The notes beneath the pieces were generated by a model. The model worked only from the letters and a program-made list of their open reading frames with translations, had not been told where the DNA came from and searched no databases. A stretch of DNA of 64,000 nt from Rhea pennata (Eukaryota; Chordata; Aves; Rheiformes; Rheidae). Positions 46,930 through 57,660 of the stretch are shown here, one piece after another. A program made the position numbers and the translations under genes. How positions within the stretch are numbered: position 1 is the first letter of the stretch; every line of letters begins with the position of its first letter. The stretch covers positions 2,178,501 through 2,242,500 of the forward strand of contig NC_084671.1 of NCBI RefSeq assembly GCF_028389875.1. Direction: 5' to 3'.

Positions 46930-47560
46930 CCCCTCTGCTCCGCGCGCTTCGCCCCTCGGCGACGGCGCGGGGCGTCCGCGGCACTGACGTGCCGGCTTTT
47001 GCTCTCATTTTGATTTATTCAGTATTAGCCGGCGAGCAGAGTCGCTGCAACGTGGTGCCGCTCGGATATATCGCTTCCAGCATTTATGGTATTTTTTGCT
47101 GAACTGGGATTACGCGCGCTGATGTAAAAAACCTGTCGGGAAATGCACGCGGCCGGGCGCGAAGCGCCGCGGCCGGAAAGGGGCTGGCGCGGCAGGGGGC
47201 TGAGCCCCTCACCCCGGCCTCCCGCCACCTGCCCCAGGGGCCGGTTGCAATATCTCAAGCGCAGCTCGGGCGCCCAGCAGCCGCGGCGCGGGAGCAGGAT
47301 GCTCCGGCGGCCGATCGCACTGGGACCCAACAACCCCGGGTCCCGCGCCGCAGCCACCAGCGAGAAACCGCTCGCGGGGAAGGAATAGCGCCGATTTCCC
47401 CAATTAATTAGAGCGCTCGTTGGTATTCTGAACGTCTCCCGGAGCAGGGCGCTGCGGCGGTTGCGTGAGCGGTGCAGAGGAGGCTTGTTAACCCTGCCCC
47501 GAAGTCTGCCGAGCCCTGTAAAGCCCCAACTTCAAGTGCGTCGGAGCAGACGAAAGCTTT
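46930..47560. promoter_or_regulatory. CpG-rich island
   Basis: CpG-rich sequence with short low-CpG interruptions. No recognised exon. Confidence 0.4.
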
Positions 47561-47569
47561 TTCGCATCA

Positions 47570-47800
47570 GATAGGGAAGCTGCAAAGTGCTGAGCGCTGT
47601 CGTAATCTGGCTGGCGTTTAATTTGACACTGTTGTGTCAAGATACCGGAGCAGAGCGAACAGACGGCCTGATAAATGTGTACTTAACGAACGACACGCCT
47701 CGTAATCACTTAATTCCTATTTATCTTGTGGTGGCCTTTTCCACGGAAACTTGTATTAGAATGTAAATAAGATTATGGCATAACTCTGCGCACTCTAAAA
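47570..47800. promoter_or_regulatory. Candidate conserved element with a TTGACAC inverted repeat
   Basis: AT-rich block between CpG patches. TTGACAC and GTGTCAA form a perfect 7-bp inverted repeat with a four-base spacer at 47623-47640. TATTTATCTTGTGGTGG (GATA-like and RUNX-like words) follows. Confidence 0.35.
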
Positions 47801-47994
47801 ACGCGAAACGGTTGTCTTCCCGCGGAAGCAGAAGTCGCGTCTGATCGGACACCCCGGCACCGGCAGCGGGGCTGGAGAGCGGCCGCCGCCGCGCCGGCGG
47901 GCCAGGGCCTCATCCTGCACCGCCGCGCCGGCACACGGGCACCCCTGTGCCCTGCTGGGGCAACGCGGCCGGGAGAGGGAAGGGACGGGGTGCA

Positions 47995-48300
47995 CGGGCG
48001 AGGGATGGGACGGGATGGGAATGGGGCGGGATGGGCTGTACCAAGATGGGATGAGATGTGTTGAGGGTGGGATGAGATGGGATGGGCTGTTTGGAGGTTG
48101 GGATGGGGATGGGATGGGATGTATTGAAGATGGGATGGGATGAGATGAGATGTATTGAGGATGGGATGAGAAGGGATGGGGTGGATGAGATGGGGCAGAC
48201 TGAGACGTATCGAGGATGGGGTGGGATGAGATGGGACAAGATTCACTGGGGAGAGGAGGAGATAGGATGGGACGTGCCAGAGACAGGATCGGGTGAGATG
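47995..48300. repeat. Degenerate G-rich array based on GGGATGGGAT
   Basis: Irregular units of 5 to about 35 bases are built from GGGAT, GAGAT and GATGTATTGAG. It continues without a clear break into the 50-bp minisatellite region. Confidence 0.85.
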
Positions 48301-48670
48301 GACTGACATGGGACAGGAAGTGCTGGGAGCTGGTGGGACGGGTCAGGGATGGGATGAGCTGAGCTGGGCTGGACTGGGATGGGAAGCACTGGGAGTTGGT
48401 GGGACGGATCAGGGATGGGATGAGCTGGGCTGGGCTGGGAAGTATGAGGAGCTGGTGGGATGGGTTAGGGATGGGCTTGGCTGGGCTGTGCTGGGACAGG
48501 AAGCACTGGGAGCTCGTGGGACGGGTCAGGGATGGGATGAGCTGAGCTGAGCTGGATTGGGATGGGAAGCACTGGGAGTGATGGGACAGATCAGGGATGG
48601 GATGAGCTGGGCTGGGCTGGGCTGGGAAGCACAGTGAGTGGTGGGACAGGTCAGGGCTGGGCTGTGCTGG
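48301..48670. repeat. Diverged units of the 50-bp minisatellite family
   Basis: Units of about 55-65 bases contain GGAAGCACTGGGAGYTGGTGGG, GGTCAGGGATGGGATGAGCT and runs of GGGCT/GAGCT. They look like older or parental forms of the regular array that follows. Confidence 0.8.
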
Positions 48671-49167
48671 GACAGGAAGCAGTGGGAGCTCGTGGACAGG
48701 TCAGGGCTGGGCTGGGCTGGGACAGGAAGCACTGGGAGCTGGTGAACAGGTCAGGGCTGGACTGGGCTGGGACAGGAAGCACTGGGAGCTGGTGGACAGG
48801 TCAGGGCTGGACTGGGCTGGGACAGGAAGCACTGGGAGCTGGTGGACAGGTCAGGGCTGGACTGGGCTGGGACAGGAAGCAGTGGGAGCTGGTGGACAGG
48901 TCAGGGCTGGGCTGGGCTGGGACAGGAAGCAGTGGGAGCTGGTGGACAGGTCAGGGCTGGACTGGGCTGGGACAGGAAGCACTGGGAGCTGGTGGACAGG
49001 TCAGGGCTGGGCTGGGCTGGGACAGGAAGCAGTGGGAGCTGGTAGACAGGTCAGGGCTGGGCTGGGCTGGGACAGGAAGCAGTGGGAGCTGGTGGACAGG
49101 TCAGGGCTGGGCTGGGCTGGGACAGGAAGCAGTGGGAGCTGGTGGACAGGTCAGGGCTGGGCTGGGC
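48671..49167. repeat. 50-bp minisatellite, ten head-to-tail copies
   Basis: The unit begins GACAGGAAGC, continues with TGGGAGCTGGTGGACAGG and ends TCAGGGCTGG plus two GGCTGG-like pentamers. It recurs every 50 bases from 48671 to 49167 with few changes (actggg/agtggg, gctggg/actggg). The G-rich strand is the + strand. The 247- and 162-codon frames across it are chance: all three + frames are open because 50 is not a multiple of three. Confidence 0.95.
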
Positions 49168-49289
49168 GAAGGTGGGGACCGAGCGGCCGGTGCCTCCTCG
49201 CTGCCCCCGCCGCCCGCCTGCGCCTTCCCGGGCAGCGCCGCGTCGCGGGGGCAGCTCTGCACCGCCGGTGCCGGCAATAACCTAACAGC

Positions 49290-49490
49290 ACCAATTCCAA
49301 CATAAGCTGCACCTGCGAACGCGTAACAAGTTCAATTTGCCTTTGTTTGTCACGTTACTTATAATTAAATTGAATTCCTAGTGCAAAGGGGAAGATTTTG
49401 TGCCGTTTTGGAAATAATGTGGAATCGTCCATGCCGCTCACAAAGCATTTGCATTAACACCGGCGCACGCAGACTAATTTATTTATTTGC
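49290..49490. promoter_or_regulatory. Candidate conserved non-coding element
   Basis: AT-rich block after the minisatellite, with ACTTATAATTAAATTG, CAAAGCATTTGCATTA (octamer-like ATTTGCAT) and GACTAATTTATTTATTTG. Confidence 0.35.
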
Positions 49491-50370
49491 GTGAGATTAC
49501 CGCGGCTTTCCGTTGCCGCTCGCTCCTCGGGGACCGCTCTCCTCCGCTCATGCATCTTTTAGGAGCTAAAGAGACACGCGCACAGCTAATAGATTAAAAA
49601 GTCGCAGCGGTTTCGCTCTCGCGCGCTTAGGAAATCCTCGAGCCACTTAAAGGAAAAGCAAGACGGGGGAGCCGGGGGCGCGTGGCAGCTGCTCCGCTTC
49701 GCCCACCGGGAGCGCTGGGAGCACCGGGAGCGCTGGGAGCACTGGGAGCACCGCGCTGGGTGCGGACGCCCCGCGCGCAGGGGGCACCGAATTCCCGGGA
49801 AACGCCTGCGGCGTCGCCGGCGCTGGGCGCGCTGCTTATCGCCGCGCTTTGCGCCGCGCACCAAAATAACCGGTCGCGAGCCGGGGTCTAACAGCGCGCC
49901 GGCGAACGCGCGGCGCTCGCCGCGCCGGCACTCAGCGCCTTCTCCTCGCACCCCCGCGGCGGGACGGGACGGCGCGGCGGGCGTCGAGATAACGCCGGCG
50001 CGAGCCGCTGCAATCGCCCGAGCCGCGGCCGAAAACACGGCTGCGGGAAGCGACACGCGCGTTCGAAGAAATTACCGTGTTGGCTCCAACTCGCTAACGA
50101 GCGGGGGCGAGCCGAGTGCCGACCGGGCGTGCAGCTGGACCGGCGCGTGACGACGAACGCTTCAATTAAAATAATCGGGATTAAATGGAAGTCAAACAGC
50201 CGCTGCAGCGCGCAGCGCGCCGCGGCGGGCCGGCGTTGGCCCCGCGGCGAACCGCGGGCTAAGCCGGGAGCTTTCGGCCCGGCTGCCCCACGGCGGCGCG
50301 GCTTCGCCCGCGGGACGCGGCCCGCACGCGCGCGGGCCGGCACGTCCCCCGCGCGCTTCTTCGGGGGGCT
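49490..50370. promoter_or_regulatory. CpG island of about 0.9 kb
   Basis: Very CpG-rich with long overlapping frames on both strands and no recognised protein. A short AT-rich gap (50155-50195) contains TTCAATTAAAATAATCGGG. Confidence 0.5.
49706..49752. repeat. Decamer tract GGGAGCRCYG
   Basis: Four to five tandem 10-bp units alternate GGGAGCGCTG, GGGAGCACCG and GGGAGCACTG. The variants are again mostly CpG transitions. Confidence 0.85.
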
Positions 50371-50379
50371 GCTTTCATT

Positions 50380-50640
50380 TCTTTGTTTGTTAATGCAATT
50401 ATTTGAGCGTCCCTATTTTAGCCTTGACCTTGCAGGAAGAGGGTATTTTCCAGTCAGCATAATGCTTTATCTTTGAAAGCTGCAATCAATAAGGATAATT
50501 AATGATGCCTGCTGCAATGATAGCCTCAGCAATCATTATACCGCATTAATCCCTGCAGTCAGCCCGGGGTCAAGGCCGTCTAAATCATTCACCTAGGGGT
50601 GGAGAAATTCAAATAATTCACCAATTTAAATCCACGGGAG
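50380..50640. promoter_or_regulatory. Strong candidate conserved enhancer
   Basis: AT-rich, high-complexity block between CpG islands. It contains CTATTTTAG (MEF2-like), TGACCTTG and its inverse GGTCAAGG (nuclear-receptor half sites), CTTTATCTTTGAAAG (GATA and TCF/LEF-like), CAATCAATAAGG (PBX/HOX-like) and GATAATTAATGATG (homeodomain/POU-like). The density of complete motifs is high, but identity as an enhancer is inferred. Confidence 0.45.
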
Positions 50641-50787
50641 CGAATCCCGCTTTATTTTGTGCCGAGCGGGGCGCTGCAGCCCCGGGGGCCCCGGCGGCTC
50701 GGGGGCTCGCTGCGGGCCGGCCGGCCGGCTGGGGAGGCCGCCGGCCCCCACCCCGCTCCCCCTGCCCCGCTCCCCGCGCCGTGCAGC

Positions 50788-50960
50788 TTATATATATAGG
50801 CCGATACAATAAATTACAGGCTAACAATACGATTCTGCATGTATAATTGATCGTATTAAACATCCACCTTTTCAGCCTCCAATTAGATAACCCTGGGAGA
50901 CAAGCCAGGCAGCATTTTTAATAAATACTTGTGTTTGAAGCTGTTTAACAGAGCCCCCGA
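50788..50960. promoter_or_regulatory. TATA-like run and AT-rich block beside a CpG patch
   Basis: TTATATATATAGG at 50788-50800 lies directly downstream of a GC-rich patch (50640-50780). It is followed by AATAAATTACAGG, GTATAATTGATCG and a stretch ending CAATTAGATAACC. It could be a TATA promoter or simply another conserved block. Confidence 0.3.
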
Positions 50961-51339
50961 TAACGGGCAGAGCGGCGTTGACATCTGCTCCGCCGCCGCC
51001 GCCGGAGAGCGTCGGCTCGGCGTAGCGCTGCTCGCGCAGAACGCCCGCTTGTTCTCGGCTGTCAAGTGCCCCTATTATTTTATTAAAAAGTCAAAAAAAG
51101 GAATATAATCAGAGTTCATAATTTATGTGTGACATTTTCATTACAGAAAACTTTATGCAAAATTGAATTCTAAAATTTAATTTCCTGTGATGTTTAAATT
51201 ACTTACTATCTGGCTCCTCTCCAGACATTGTGATCATTCGGGGCCCCATATGAATTCCATTAAGGATACGTGTAGCCGCTGCCAAGCCATACGGGGTGTT
51301 TTTCCGTGCAATTCCAAGAACAAGCTCCTTCCCCGTGCG

Positions 51340-51800
51340 TTGTGCCAGCCTGAACAGCTCCCTCCGCACGGGACAGCGGTGCGGAGCGGGCGCTGCTGCC
51401 TGCCTCGGCGGCGATCCCGGCCGCTCCCGGCCGTCCCCTCCCAGGGATGCTGGAGGATGAAGCGCGTCCTCGGCTGCAGGGCTGCCGGCTCGGCTCGGCT
51501 CGGCTCGGCTCGGCTCGCTGCAGCGGGGATTCCCGGGAAAAGCTCGCGGGGAGGCGGGAAGCCCTCGGGCGCGGGGTGCCGGCGGAGCGGCCACGGGGTC
51601 GCAGCGCGGGGGCTCGGGCGGCCCCGGGGCGCGGAGCACACCGAGCACCGTGCTTTAACAGGGAATAAGCGCGTATTCCCGCAGAAGGAAATCACTTTAT
51701 TTCCGCGACGGACCCGCCGGGAGCGTTGGGCTCCGCACGACGGGGGAAGACGCTTCCGATTCCCAATTAACCGGATCGCTCCCGCTTGACCGTGAGGAGC
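51340..51800. promoter_or_regulatory. CpG island with a GGCTC tract
   Basis: CpG-dense sequence holding a GGCTC pentanucleotide run at 51486-51516. Open frames on both strands are composition artefacts. Confidence 0.45.
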
Positions 51801-51950
51801 GTTATTGAAACCAATTAGCGCAGGCTGGAAAAAATCTCTCATTAACGAGAGGAGCGTGGGCGAGTAAACAGCAATGAAAAGGGCGGAATTGGAGGAGCGC
51901 CTCTGCTCGCTGGCCCGCATAATTACGTGCTTAGTTGCCTAATTGTGCGG
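51800..51950. promoter_or_regulatory. Candidate conserved non-coding element
   Basis: Lower-CpG block with CAATTAGCGCAGG, CTCATTAACGAG and CATAATTACGTGC (homeodomain-type cores) between two CpG islands. Confidence 0.35.
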
Positions 51951-51959
51951 TGAAAGGGC

Positions 51960-52720
51960 TGGCGGTGCTCGCGGCAGATTGCCGCCTTCATTAGGCTGCG
52001 CAAGGGCCACCTGCAGCGGCGGGGGCCCGAGCGCGGCGCCTCCCCGGGGACGCCGCCGGCCTCCGCGGGGGGAGAAGCCCTCCCGAGCGGCGCGGCACGG
52101 CGCGGCACAGCATGGCACGGCGCGGCACGGCATGGCACAGCATGGCACGGCGCGGCACGGTGCTGCACAGCATGGCACGGCACAGCATGGCACGGCGCGG
52201 CACGGCGCGGCATGGCACGGCACGGCACGGTGCGCCGGTGATTAGCGGGGGGATCGGTCGGCTGGTCGATAAGGCCGCGGCGTCTGGTTATCGATAAACC
52301 TTCTGCGCCCGGCGGCGCGAGCGTACGGAGCGCGCGGCCGGCTTCCCCGGGAGCAGGGCGCCGAGACCTGCCCTCCCGAGAGGGCCGCGGAGTGGGAGCA
52401 AAGCTCTTGGCAGGTGAGATGGAGCCGGAGCTGAAAATCCCGCGGTGCCGCCGCGGCCAGCAGAAGGCCTCCCGCGGTGCCGCCGCGCGTGCCGCCGCGC
52501 GAGCCGCCGCGCTCGGCCCCCGGCAGCCGGCCCTCCTCTCCGACGGGAAAGGGCCGCTGGCTGCCCCCTCCGCCGCCAGCGCGTCCCGGGACCGGCTGCG
52601 AGAAGCTCCCGTCGCCAGCGCCCTCGCGGGGAGAAAAGCCGCCGCTGGCGACCGCGGCGCGTCGGGCGTTGCGCCGCGGGGCGCGGGGAACTCAGATTCT
52701 CAATGTGCTTTTAATAAAAC
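51960..52720. promoter_or_regulatory. CpG island
   Basis: CpG-dense sequence containing the longest GGCAC tract and CCGCCGCG runs near 52440-52510. GGTTATCGATAAACC at 52286-52300 is a palindromic word centred on ATCGAT. Confidence 0.45.
52088..52235. repeat. GGCAC pentanucleotide tract, about 29 units
   Basis: Tandem pentamers GGCAC, GGCGC, GGCAT and AGCAT/ACAGC variants. Frames across it give Gly-Thr-Ala-Arg or Pro-Cys-His-Ala repeats and are not proteins. Most variants are CpG to TpG or CpA. Confidence 0.95.
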
Positions 52721-53100
52721 ATTTAGGAAAATCTATGGCAACGCGTTGGCGGTGGGGGGAGAAATCAAATTACTCCTGCCTGAAGATGTCAGTTTGGTGC
52801 CTAAACTTCACGGCTCTGCCTGTGCGGCCGGCTGCTGAAGCAATCTCGTCGAACGCTGACACGTAACGGAAGCACAGAGAGTCTGAACTTAATCCGTATC
52901 ATGTCTTTAAAGATGATGATTTTAGACACTTCCTTAAGATTAATTAAGAGCTTTATACTAATTCATGCGTCCAGTCTGATGCAATCTAAGCAGCTAACCC
53001 AATCTAGGTCGAATCTGGTGTTATTATCAGGCCAGACTGCAACATATATTTCCCAAATTGATATTCATTTGTGTGTTTTTTTTTTTTTTTTTTGAGGCTG
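52680..53100. promoter_or_regulatory. Candidate conserved block ending in a T tract
   Basis: AT-rich, high-complexity sequence with TTAATAAAACATTTAGG, TTAATTAAGAGC and TCTAAGCAGCTAACC. A T run of about 17 lies at 53077-53093. Confidence 0.3.
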
Positions 53101-53689
53101 CTGCTTGTGCTAGAATGAGGCTTAAATATCTGTTGCAAGTGAAAAAGAAAAAAGAAAGTTCAGCTGAAGAAGCTAAAAGCACCAGCCGGCAGCGCTCGAG
53201 GTTTCTCGCGCGCCGGGAGTAACGGGAGTCGCGTTGCAGCGCGCCGGCGGTGCCGGGAGTCGCGGAGCCCTTGCCAAGAGGCGCCGGCACGGCAGCCCGC
53301 CGCGCCGCCGCGGAAACTCCGTTTGCTCACCAGCCGCACTAACGAGCCACTGCAGAGGGACTGCTAATTAGATCCACTTCATTTCTGTCACTGAAATTAA
53401 TTTATTTGCTTCGGCTTCTACAGCTGGTCCGGCGCTTCCCTGACTTTCAAGCGAGCCAGGGCAGAGGCTGCGGGAGCCGGCGCTCGTTCCCGCGCCCGCG
53501 TCGCGCCCGCGCCTCTGCGCTCTTGCGGCGCCAACAGCACGTGTTTGCGCAGCGCGTCCGAAGCCAAAGGATCTGCATCGGCGTGTTTGGAGAAGTACAG
53601 CTCCTGCGGTATTCGCCCTGCTCCTGACAAGCCTATTAGGGCGCTTGGTGCCCTTCCAAACGTGTTATTTTATTAATATGAATAACAGA

Positions 53690-54500
53690 TTAACCACCGA
53701 GCAACCCGGACCTTGTCCAGCCGCTCCCGTGAGGTGCTCTGCCGAAACGTCCCAAGGATATTTGCTTCTCCGGAGAACGTCTGCGCTGGTCTGGTTTCAG
53801 TGCTGCTCCACCGGCTGGTCGTGAGCGCGCGGCGGGAGCCGGCGGCCGCGAGACCGGCCGGAGGGTGCCCTGCCGCGTCCTTCGCGCCGCCGACAGCTTC
53901 ACCGCTGAGACTCCGTCACTCAGAGAAACCCTCCGGGCAGCGAAGCCTTCCCGCGCGCCTCCTGCCCGGGCTCGAGCCCGGGGCGCTTCCTCGGCCGCCT
54001 GAAGCGATCTGCGGCCTCCTGCGCGCCCGGGCGCTGCCGCCCGCCGGCACGGCACGGCCCGGCACGGCACAGCACGGCACGGCCCGGCACGGCCCGGCCC
54101 GGGCGGCCCCGAGGGCAGGGGGGAGCGCGGCGGAGCCAAGCGCCGTGCGCGCGCCGCCGGGAGTGGAACGGCCCCGCGGAGCAGAGGGCATTCACGCCCC
54201 TCGAGTCGGTCCTCTCCGGACACTGCTTTTTTCCCCTCCGTTTCAACCCGTGCATAAGCAACTTGGTCGAGGCCGGGCATCGGCAGGACGCGGCTCCCAG
54301 CGCGCCGCGGAGGACGCCCGGCGCCGGACGGGGCGGCAGCCTGCCCCGGCCGCAAGAGCATCGCCACCGCCGCCGCCGCTTCGCTTTTGGAGCAAACGGG
54401 GGAATTCCAAGAGCAAAAGCGCCGGGAAAGGGCAAGGGCCGGCGGCGGGGCGGGAGCGTGCACCAGCGGGGACGGATCAATACCACTAAACCGCTTCCGA
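53690..54500. promoter_or_regulatory. CpG island with a GGCAC tract
   Basis: CpG-dense sequence with a GGCAC/GGCCC pentamer tract at 54045-54100. Overlapping frames of up to 276 codons on both strands are composition artefacts with no family resemblance. Confidence 0.45.
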
Positions 54501-54799
54501 TAGTGATTAATTAATAGCAATTAATTTTAAAAAAGAAGAGGATATTGACTTAAATTGGCACGGAGGGAGGCCAACCTTCGCGCAACCGGGAGAAAACGTC
54601 TTTAAAACAGAGCGATTAAGTGGCGGCAAGTAATGAAAAGGCAGCGGTGGCCCCAGCGGGGCTGAGCCCTGCCGGGCGGCCGCGCCGGGCCGCCCCCTAA
54701 TTAGACACGGGCGCTTGACGAGGGCGATCGCCCGGGCGGGAGGGGCGAAGCGCCCTGCTCCCCGCTCCGGGCTCGCAGCGGGGGCTCCGGGAACGACCC

Positions 54800-55260
54800 T
54801 GCTGTGACTTGGTTGAGAGCGATATGGGAAACACATGTGTGCATATTGTTTGCTGTGCAGGTTGAATTCCATCAGTGACCACAGGAATATTTTATAGTTT
54901 GCAATGAAAAACTGAATTAGAATTAGGGATTTACGGAAGTGTGAGTGCTTTATAGCCATAACATTTGTAAAGAGATGATAATTCCCGATACCGCAGTCTC
55001 CAGTCAGCTTGCCGTTGCAGGGACACCTCACCTCGTAAGCTGATGCAACGTGGCCAGCATCCTTTCTTTAAGGATGTAACCCACGCAAAAATATTAATAA
55101 AGGGATATTAGCTTATTGAAAGGCTTGTGAGTGCACGTGTGTGAACGTATATAGAGAGAATATCTCAGAAAGGGGTAAAAATGTCAGGCCTGATCCTACA
55201 GAGGAGCAAGAGGGGAATACATCTGCACAGCAAAGACCAGAGGATTAAGTCCTTGGGTTG
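54800..55260. promoter_or_regulatory. Strong candidate conserved enhancer block
   Basis: Low-CpG, high-complexity block containing CATTGTTTG (SOX-like), GAATTAGAATTAGGG, TTTATAGCCATAAC and AGATGATAATTCC, then AT-rich sequence to 55260. CpG islands lie on both sides. Confidence 0.4.
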
Positions 55261-55309
55261 GAGACGTAGACGGAGATGATCTAAACACTTATTTTCCCGG
55301 CAGAGGGAG

Positions 55310-55770
55310 GAAATACTGACAGACCGACCCACTCCCGCAGGGCTCCAGGCTCGCCGCGGGGAGCCGCTCGGCGCTGCCCGGGCCGGAGAGCTTCGAGCCC
55401 CTTCTGCCTGCTCCCCGCTCGGGCATCCTGGCGCCCGGACGGCCCGCGAAGGAGAGCTTTTTCCAAAACCCTGTTTTGACAGAGGGCACATTTTTTTAAG
55501 GGTATGGTAGCAAAGCTGGCAGCAGCTCGCCGCCGCGGCGGGTGACGGCTTGGTGTCGGTCCCGACGCTCGCCGCCAGCGTGAGCCGCCGCGGCCGGCGA
55601 CCGGCGACCGGCGACCGGCGCTGCGCAGCGGGGCACGGCGCGAGCGCTGCCCGGCCGGAGCCCGAGATTTCCCACGGAATTCACCGTAGAAATTTGGTTT
55701 CAGGGGCGAGCTGAGCACGCTTCGTTTTCCACCCGGCAGCCCGGCGAAACGCCCCCGCCGGGGCTGCTAC
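55310..55770. promoter_or_regulatory. CpG island
   Basis: CpG-dense, with three tandem GGCGACC units at about 55598-55618. No coding exon recognised. Confidence 0.45.
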
Positions 55771-55839
55771 CTGGGTCGAAGGGACCCCAAAATTCCCCGA
55801 GTTTCCCCCTACTCGCACCAGGGGAAGATGTTTTAATAA

Positions 55840-56715
55840 CGAGAACCTTAAAAACCACAGCTAGGCAGCGATACGGCCTATAGGGTGGGTGGCGGGTGGG
55901 TAATCACCTGCTGCGCTCTCGATGAAGATAACAGGTTTGTACGTGCCCCTAAAATACCCGCGCGCACGCCGGAATTTCGGCTTACGGCATTATAGTATTT
56001 ACACAATAACTCAATCTAGTTGTGCGGGCGAGCGGTAAAACTGCTCTATCTCTGACGGCTTACCGTGCAAAAAAAATCAAGGGGATGCTGTTAAACCTTC
56101 TCCACTGACATCTAATGTTTCAAGTTTTTAAAAATATTGTATAAAGACCGAGATTTATTTCCTAAGATGTTTCATTAATGGTTGTGGCAGGCAGCTGGCC
56201 TGAGGTTTGACACACAATAAAATCCATGTCAAGAATATTAAAGATAGTGCAAAAGATAACTATGAATTTACATTCAAACAGGCTTTTGACAAAGCCATTG
56301 CAACAGGCTCCTAATCAGGTCTTGAGACCTAGCCTGCCCTCTCTTTAAACCCGTGATCTTGAAAAGGAGCTTTAAATTGGAAATTATTACACATTAAAAC
56401 CTCAACATGGGCCAGATCGAAGCGGATCGATATCTTGCCGAGCACAATAAATCAGCCTGCTGCTCTGCGGTTACTGTTTGCTGAACATATTTAAATTTTC
56501 TTGTAACAAATTAATTCCAACATTTTCTCTTGATTGAATTAGGGCAAGTGTTGGAGCTGTCACAAGTATTTCACTGCTTCAGGGAGACAAATTGCTCGCC
56601 TGGACACGGGTAACAAGCCAAAGTGTTGAGTCCCTGATAATCTTCCCACTAATTCTCCATTACAGCAAAATGAAGCCATAAATCACCCTGACAGCTGATC
56701 GATGTAAACATTGTT
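55840..56715. promoter_or_regulatory. Long candidate conserved regulatory block
   Basis: About 870 bases of low-CpG, high-complexity sequence, the longest such block in the GC-rich half. It holds GTTTGACACACAATAAA, CCTAATCAGGTCTTGAG, CTTTAAATTGGAAATTATT, CACAATAAATCAGCC and, near its end, a dense cluster at 56677-56710. No open frame of note crosses it. It looks like a deeply conserved enhancer, but conservation was not measured. Confidence 0.48.
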
Positions 56716-56719
56716 TCCG

Positions 56720-57060
56720 CCGTGATTGCCAGCGCTCCCCGCGGAGCTCCCGGCCGCTCGCAGCGCGCCGCGGCGGCGGCTCCGGGGGCCGGCGGCCGGG
56801 ACGCGGCCCCGGCGGCGCCGCCGGCCCTGCCGCCGCCGGCCGCGGCGCGGAGCACCCGCCACGCGGCGCGGAGCACCCGCCGCCGGCCGCGGCGCGGAGC
56901 GGCCCCGGCACAGCGCCCGTGCAAGCCGCCGGGGCGCCCCGCCGCGCGCAAAGCCCGCTCGCGTCCGCTCGGCCGCCTGGAACGGCCTCGACTGCTGTCT
57001 AACCGCTTGGTTCGCGGCCGGTACCGGGAGTTGCGCAGAATGCAAAATCCAGACGAAAGC
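56720..57060. promoter_or_regulatory. CpG island with short internal duplications
   Basis: CpG-dense block. GCGGCGCGGAGC recurs three times at about 56841-56900, twice followed by ACCCGCC. Overlapping frames on both strands are artefacts. Confidence 0.45.
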
Positions 57061-57189
57061 CCCTTTGCAAAAACGCTCCGTATTAGCTCAATTACGCGTT
57101 TAAAAGTGAGACGAATACAAAAACTTCAATAAACGCGCTTCCTTCCGAGGAGTGACGCGGTGCGGGCTTTCCGCTACCGTTGGGTTGGA

Positions 57190-57660
57190 CGTTCTTGCCT
57201 CTGAGGAGGTCAGCAATATGGAAACATAAAGGCCAATTTAATTTGTGCATCTGTGGCTGCCAAGTATTTTAATTCCGACAGCTGTGACTGAAGAGTTAAT
57301 ATTTTACTTGTCAAAATCCAAAAGAAGGCCAGTGAATCACTCTAATTCTCATTAAGAGGCTTCCCCCCAGTAGCACCCTAATTCAAAATAATGAAAGTAG
57401 AGACTGAGTGCGATTCTAATGCCAGTTGAGACCTATCTTTTAATATTTCTCCAGTGATGGATTAGGGATCGGGGAAATTCATCTCAGATCATAGAGCCTA
57501 ATTTAATAAGGGATCATTCCAAGAGTATTGCATTTTATAATAATGTCATTTAATGTGTCGTCTTCCATTTTTACTGTCCCATATGTATGCTTACACGATG
57601 GTGCCATAGGGATAAACTTTTAAAGAACCAGCATCGTTTTTTGGTTTAGGCTCCTCTTGA
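57190..57660. promoter_or_regulatory. Candidate conserved enhancer block
   Basis: Low-CpG block with CGACAGCTGTGAC (TALE plus E-box), TTGTCAAAATCC, AGTGATGGATTAGGG and TTTAATAAGGGATC. Another block follows from 57680 after a short interval. Confidence 0.42.

Noticed and set aside
48562-49305. 247-codon Trp/Gly-rich frame
   Set aside because: Entirely minisatellite. The same repeat is open in all three + frames.
51923-52245. Cys-His-Ala-Val or Gly-Thr-Ala-Arg repeat frames
   Set aside because: Produced by the GGCAC pentamer tract. No independent coding evidence.
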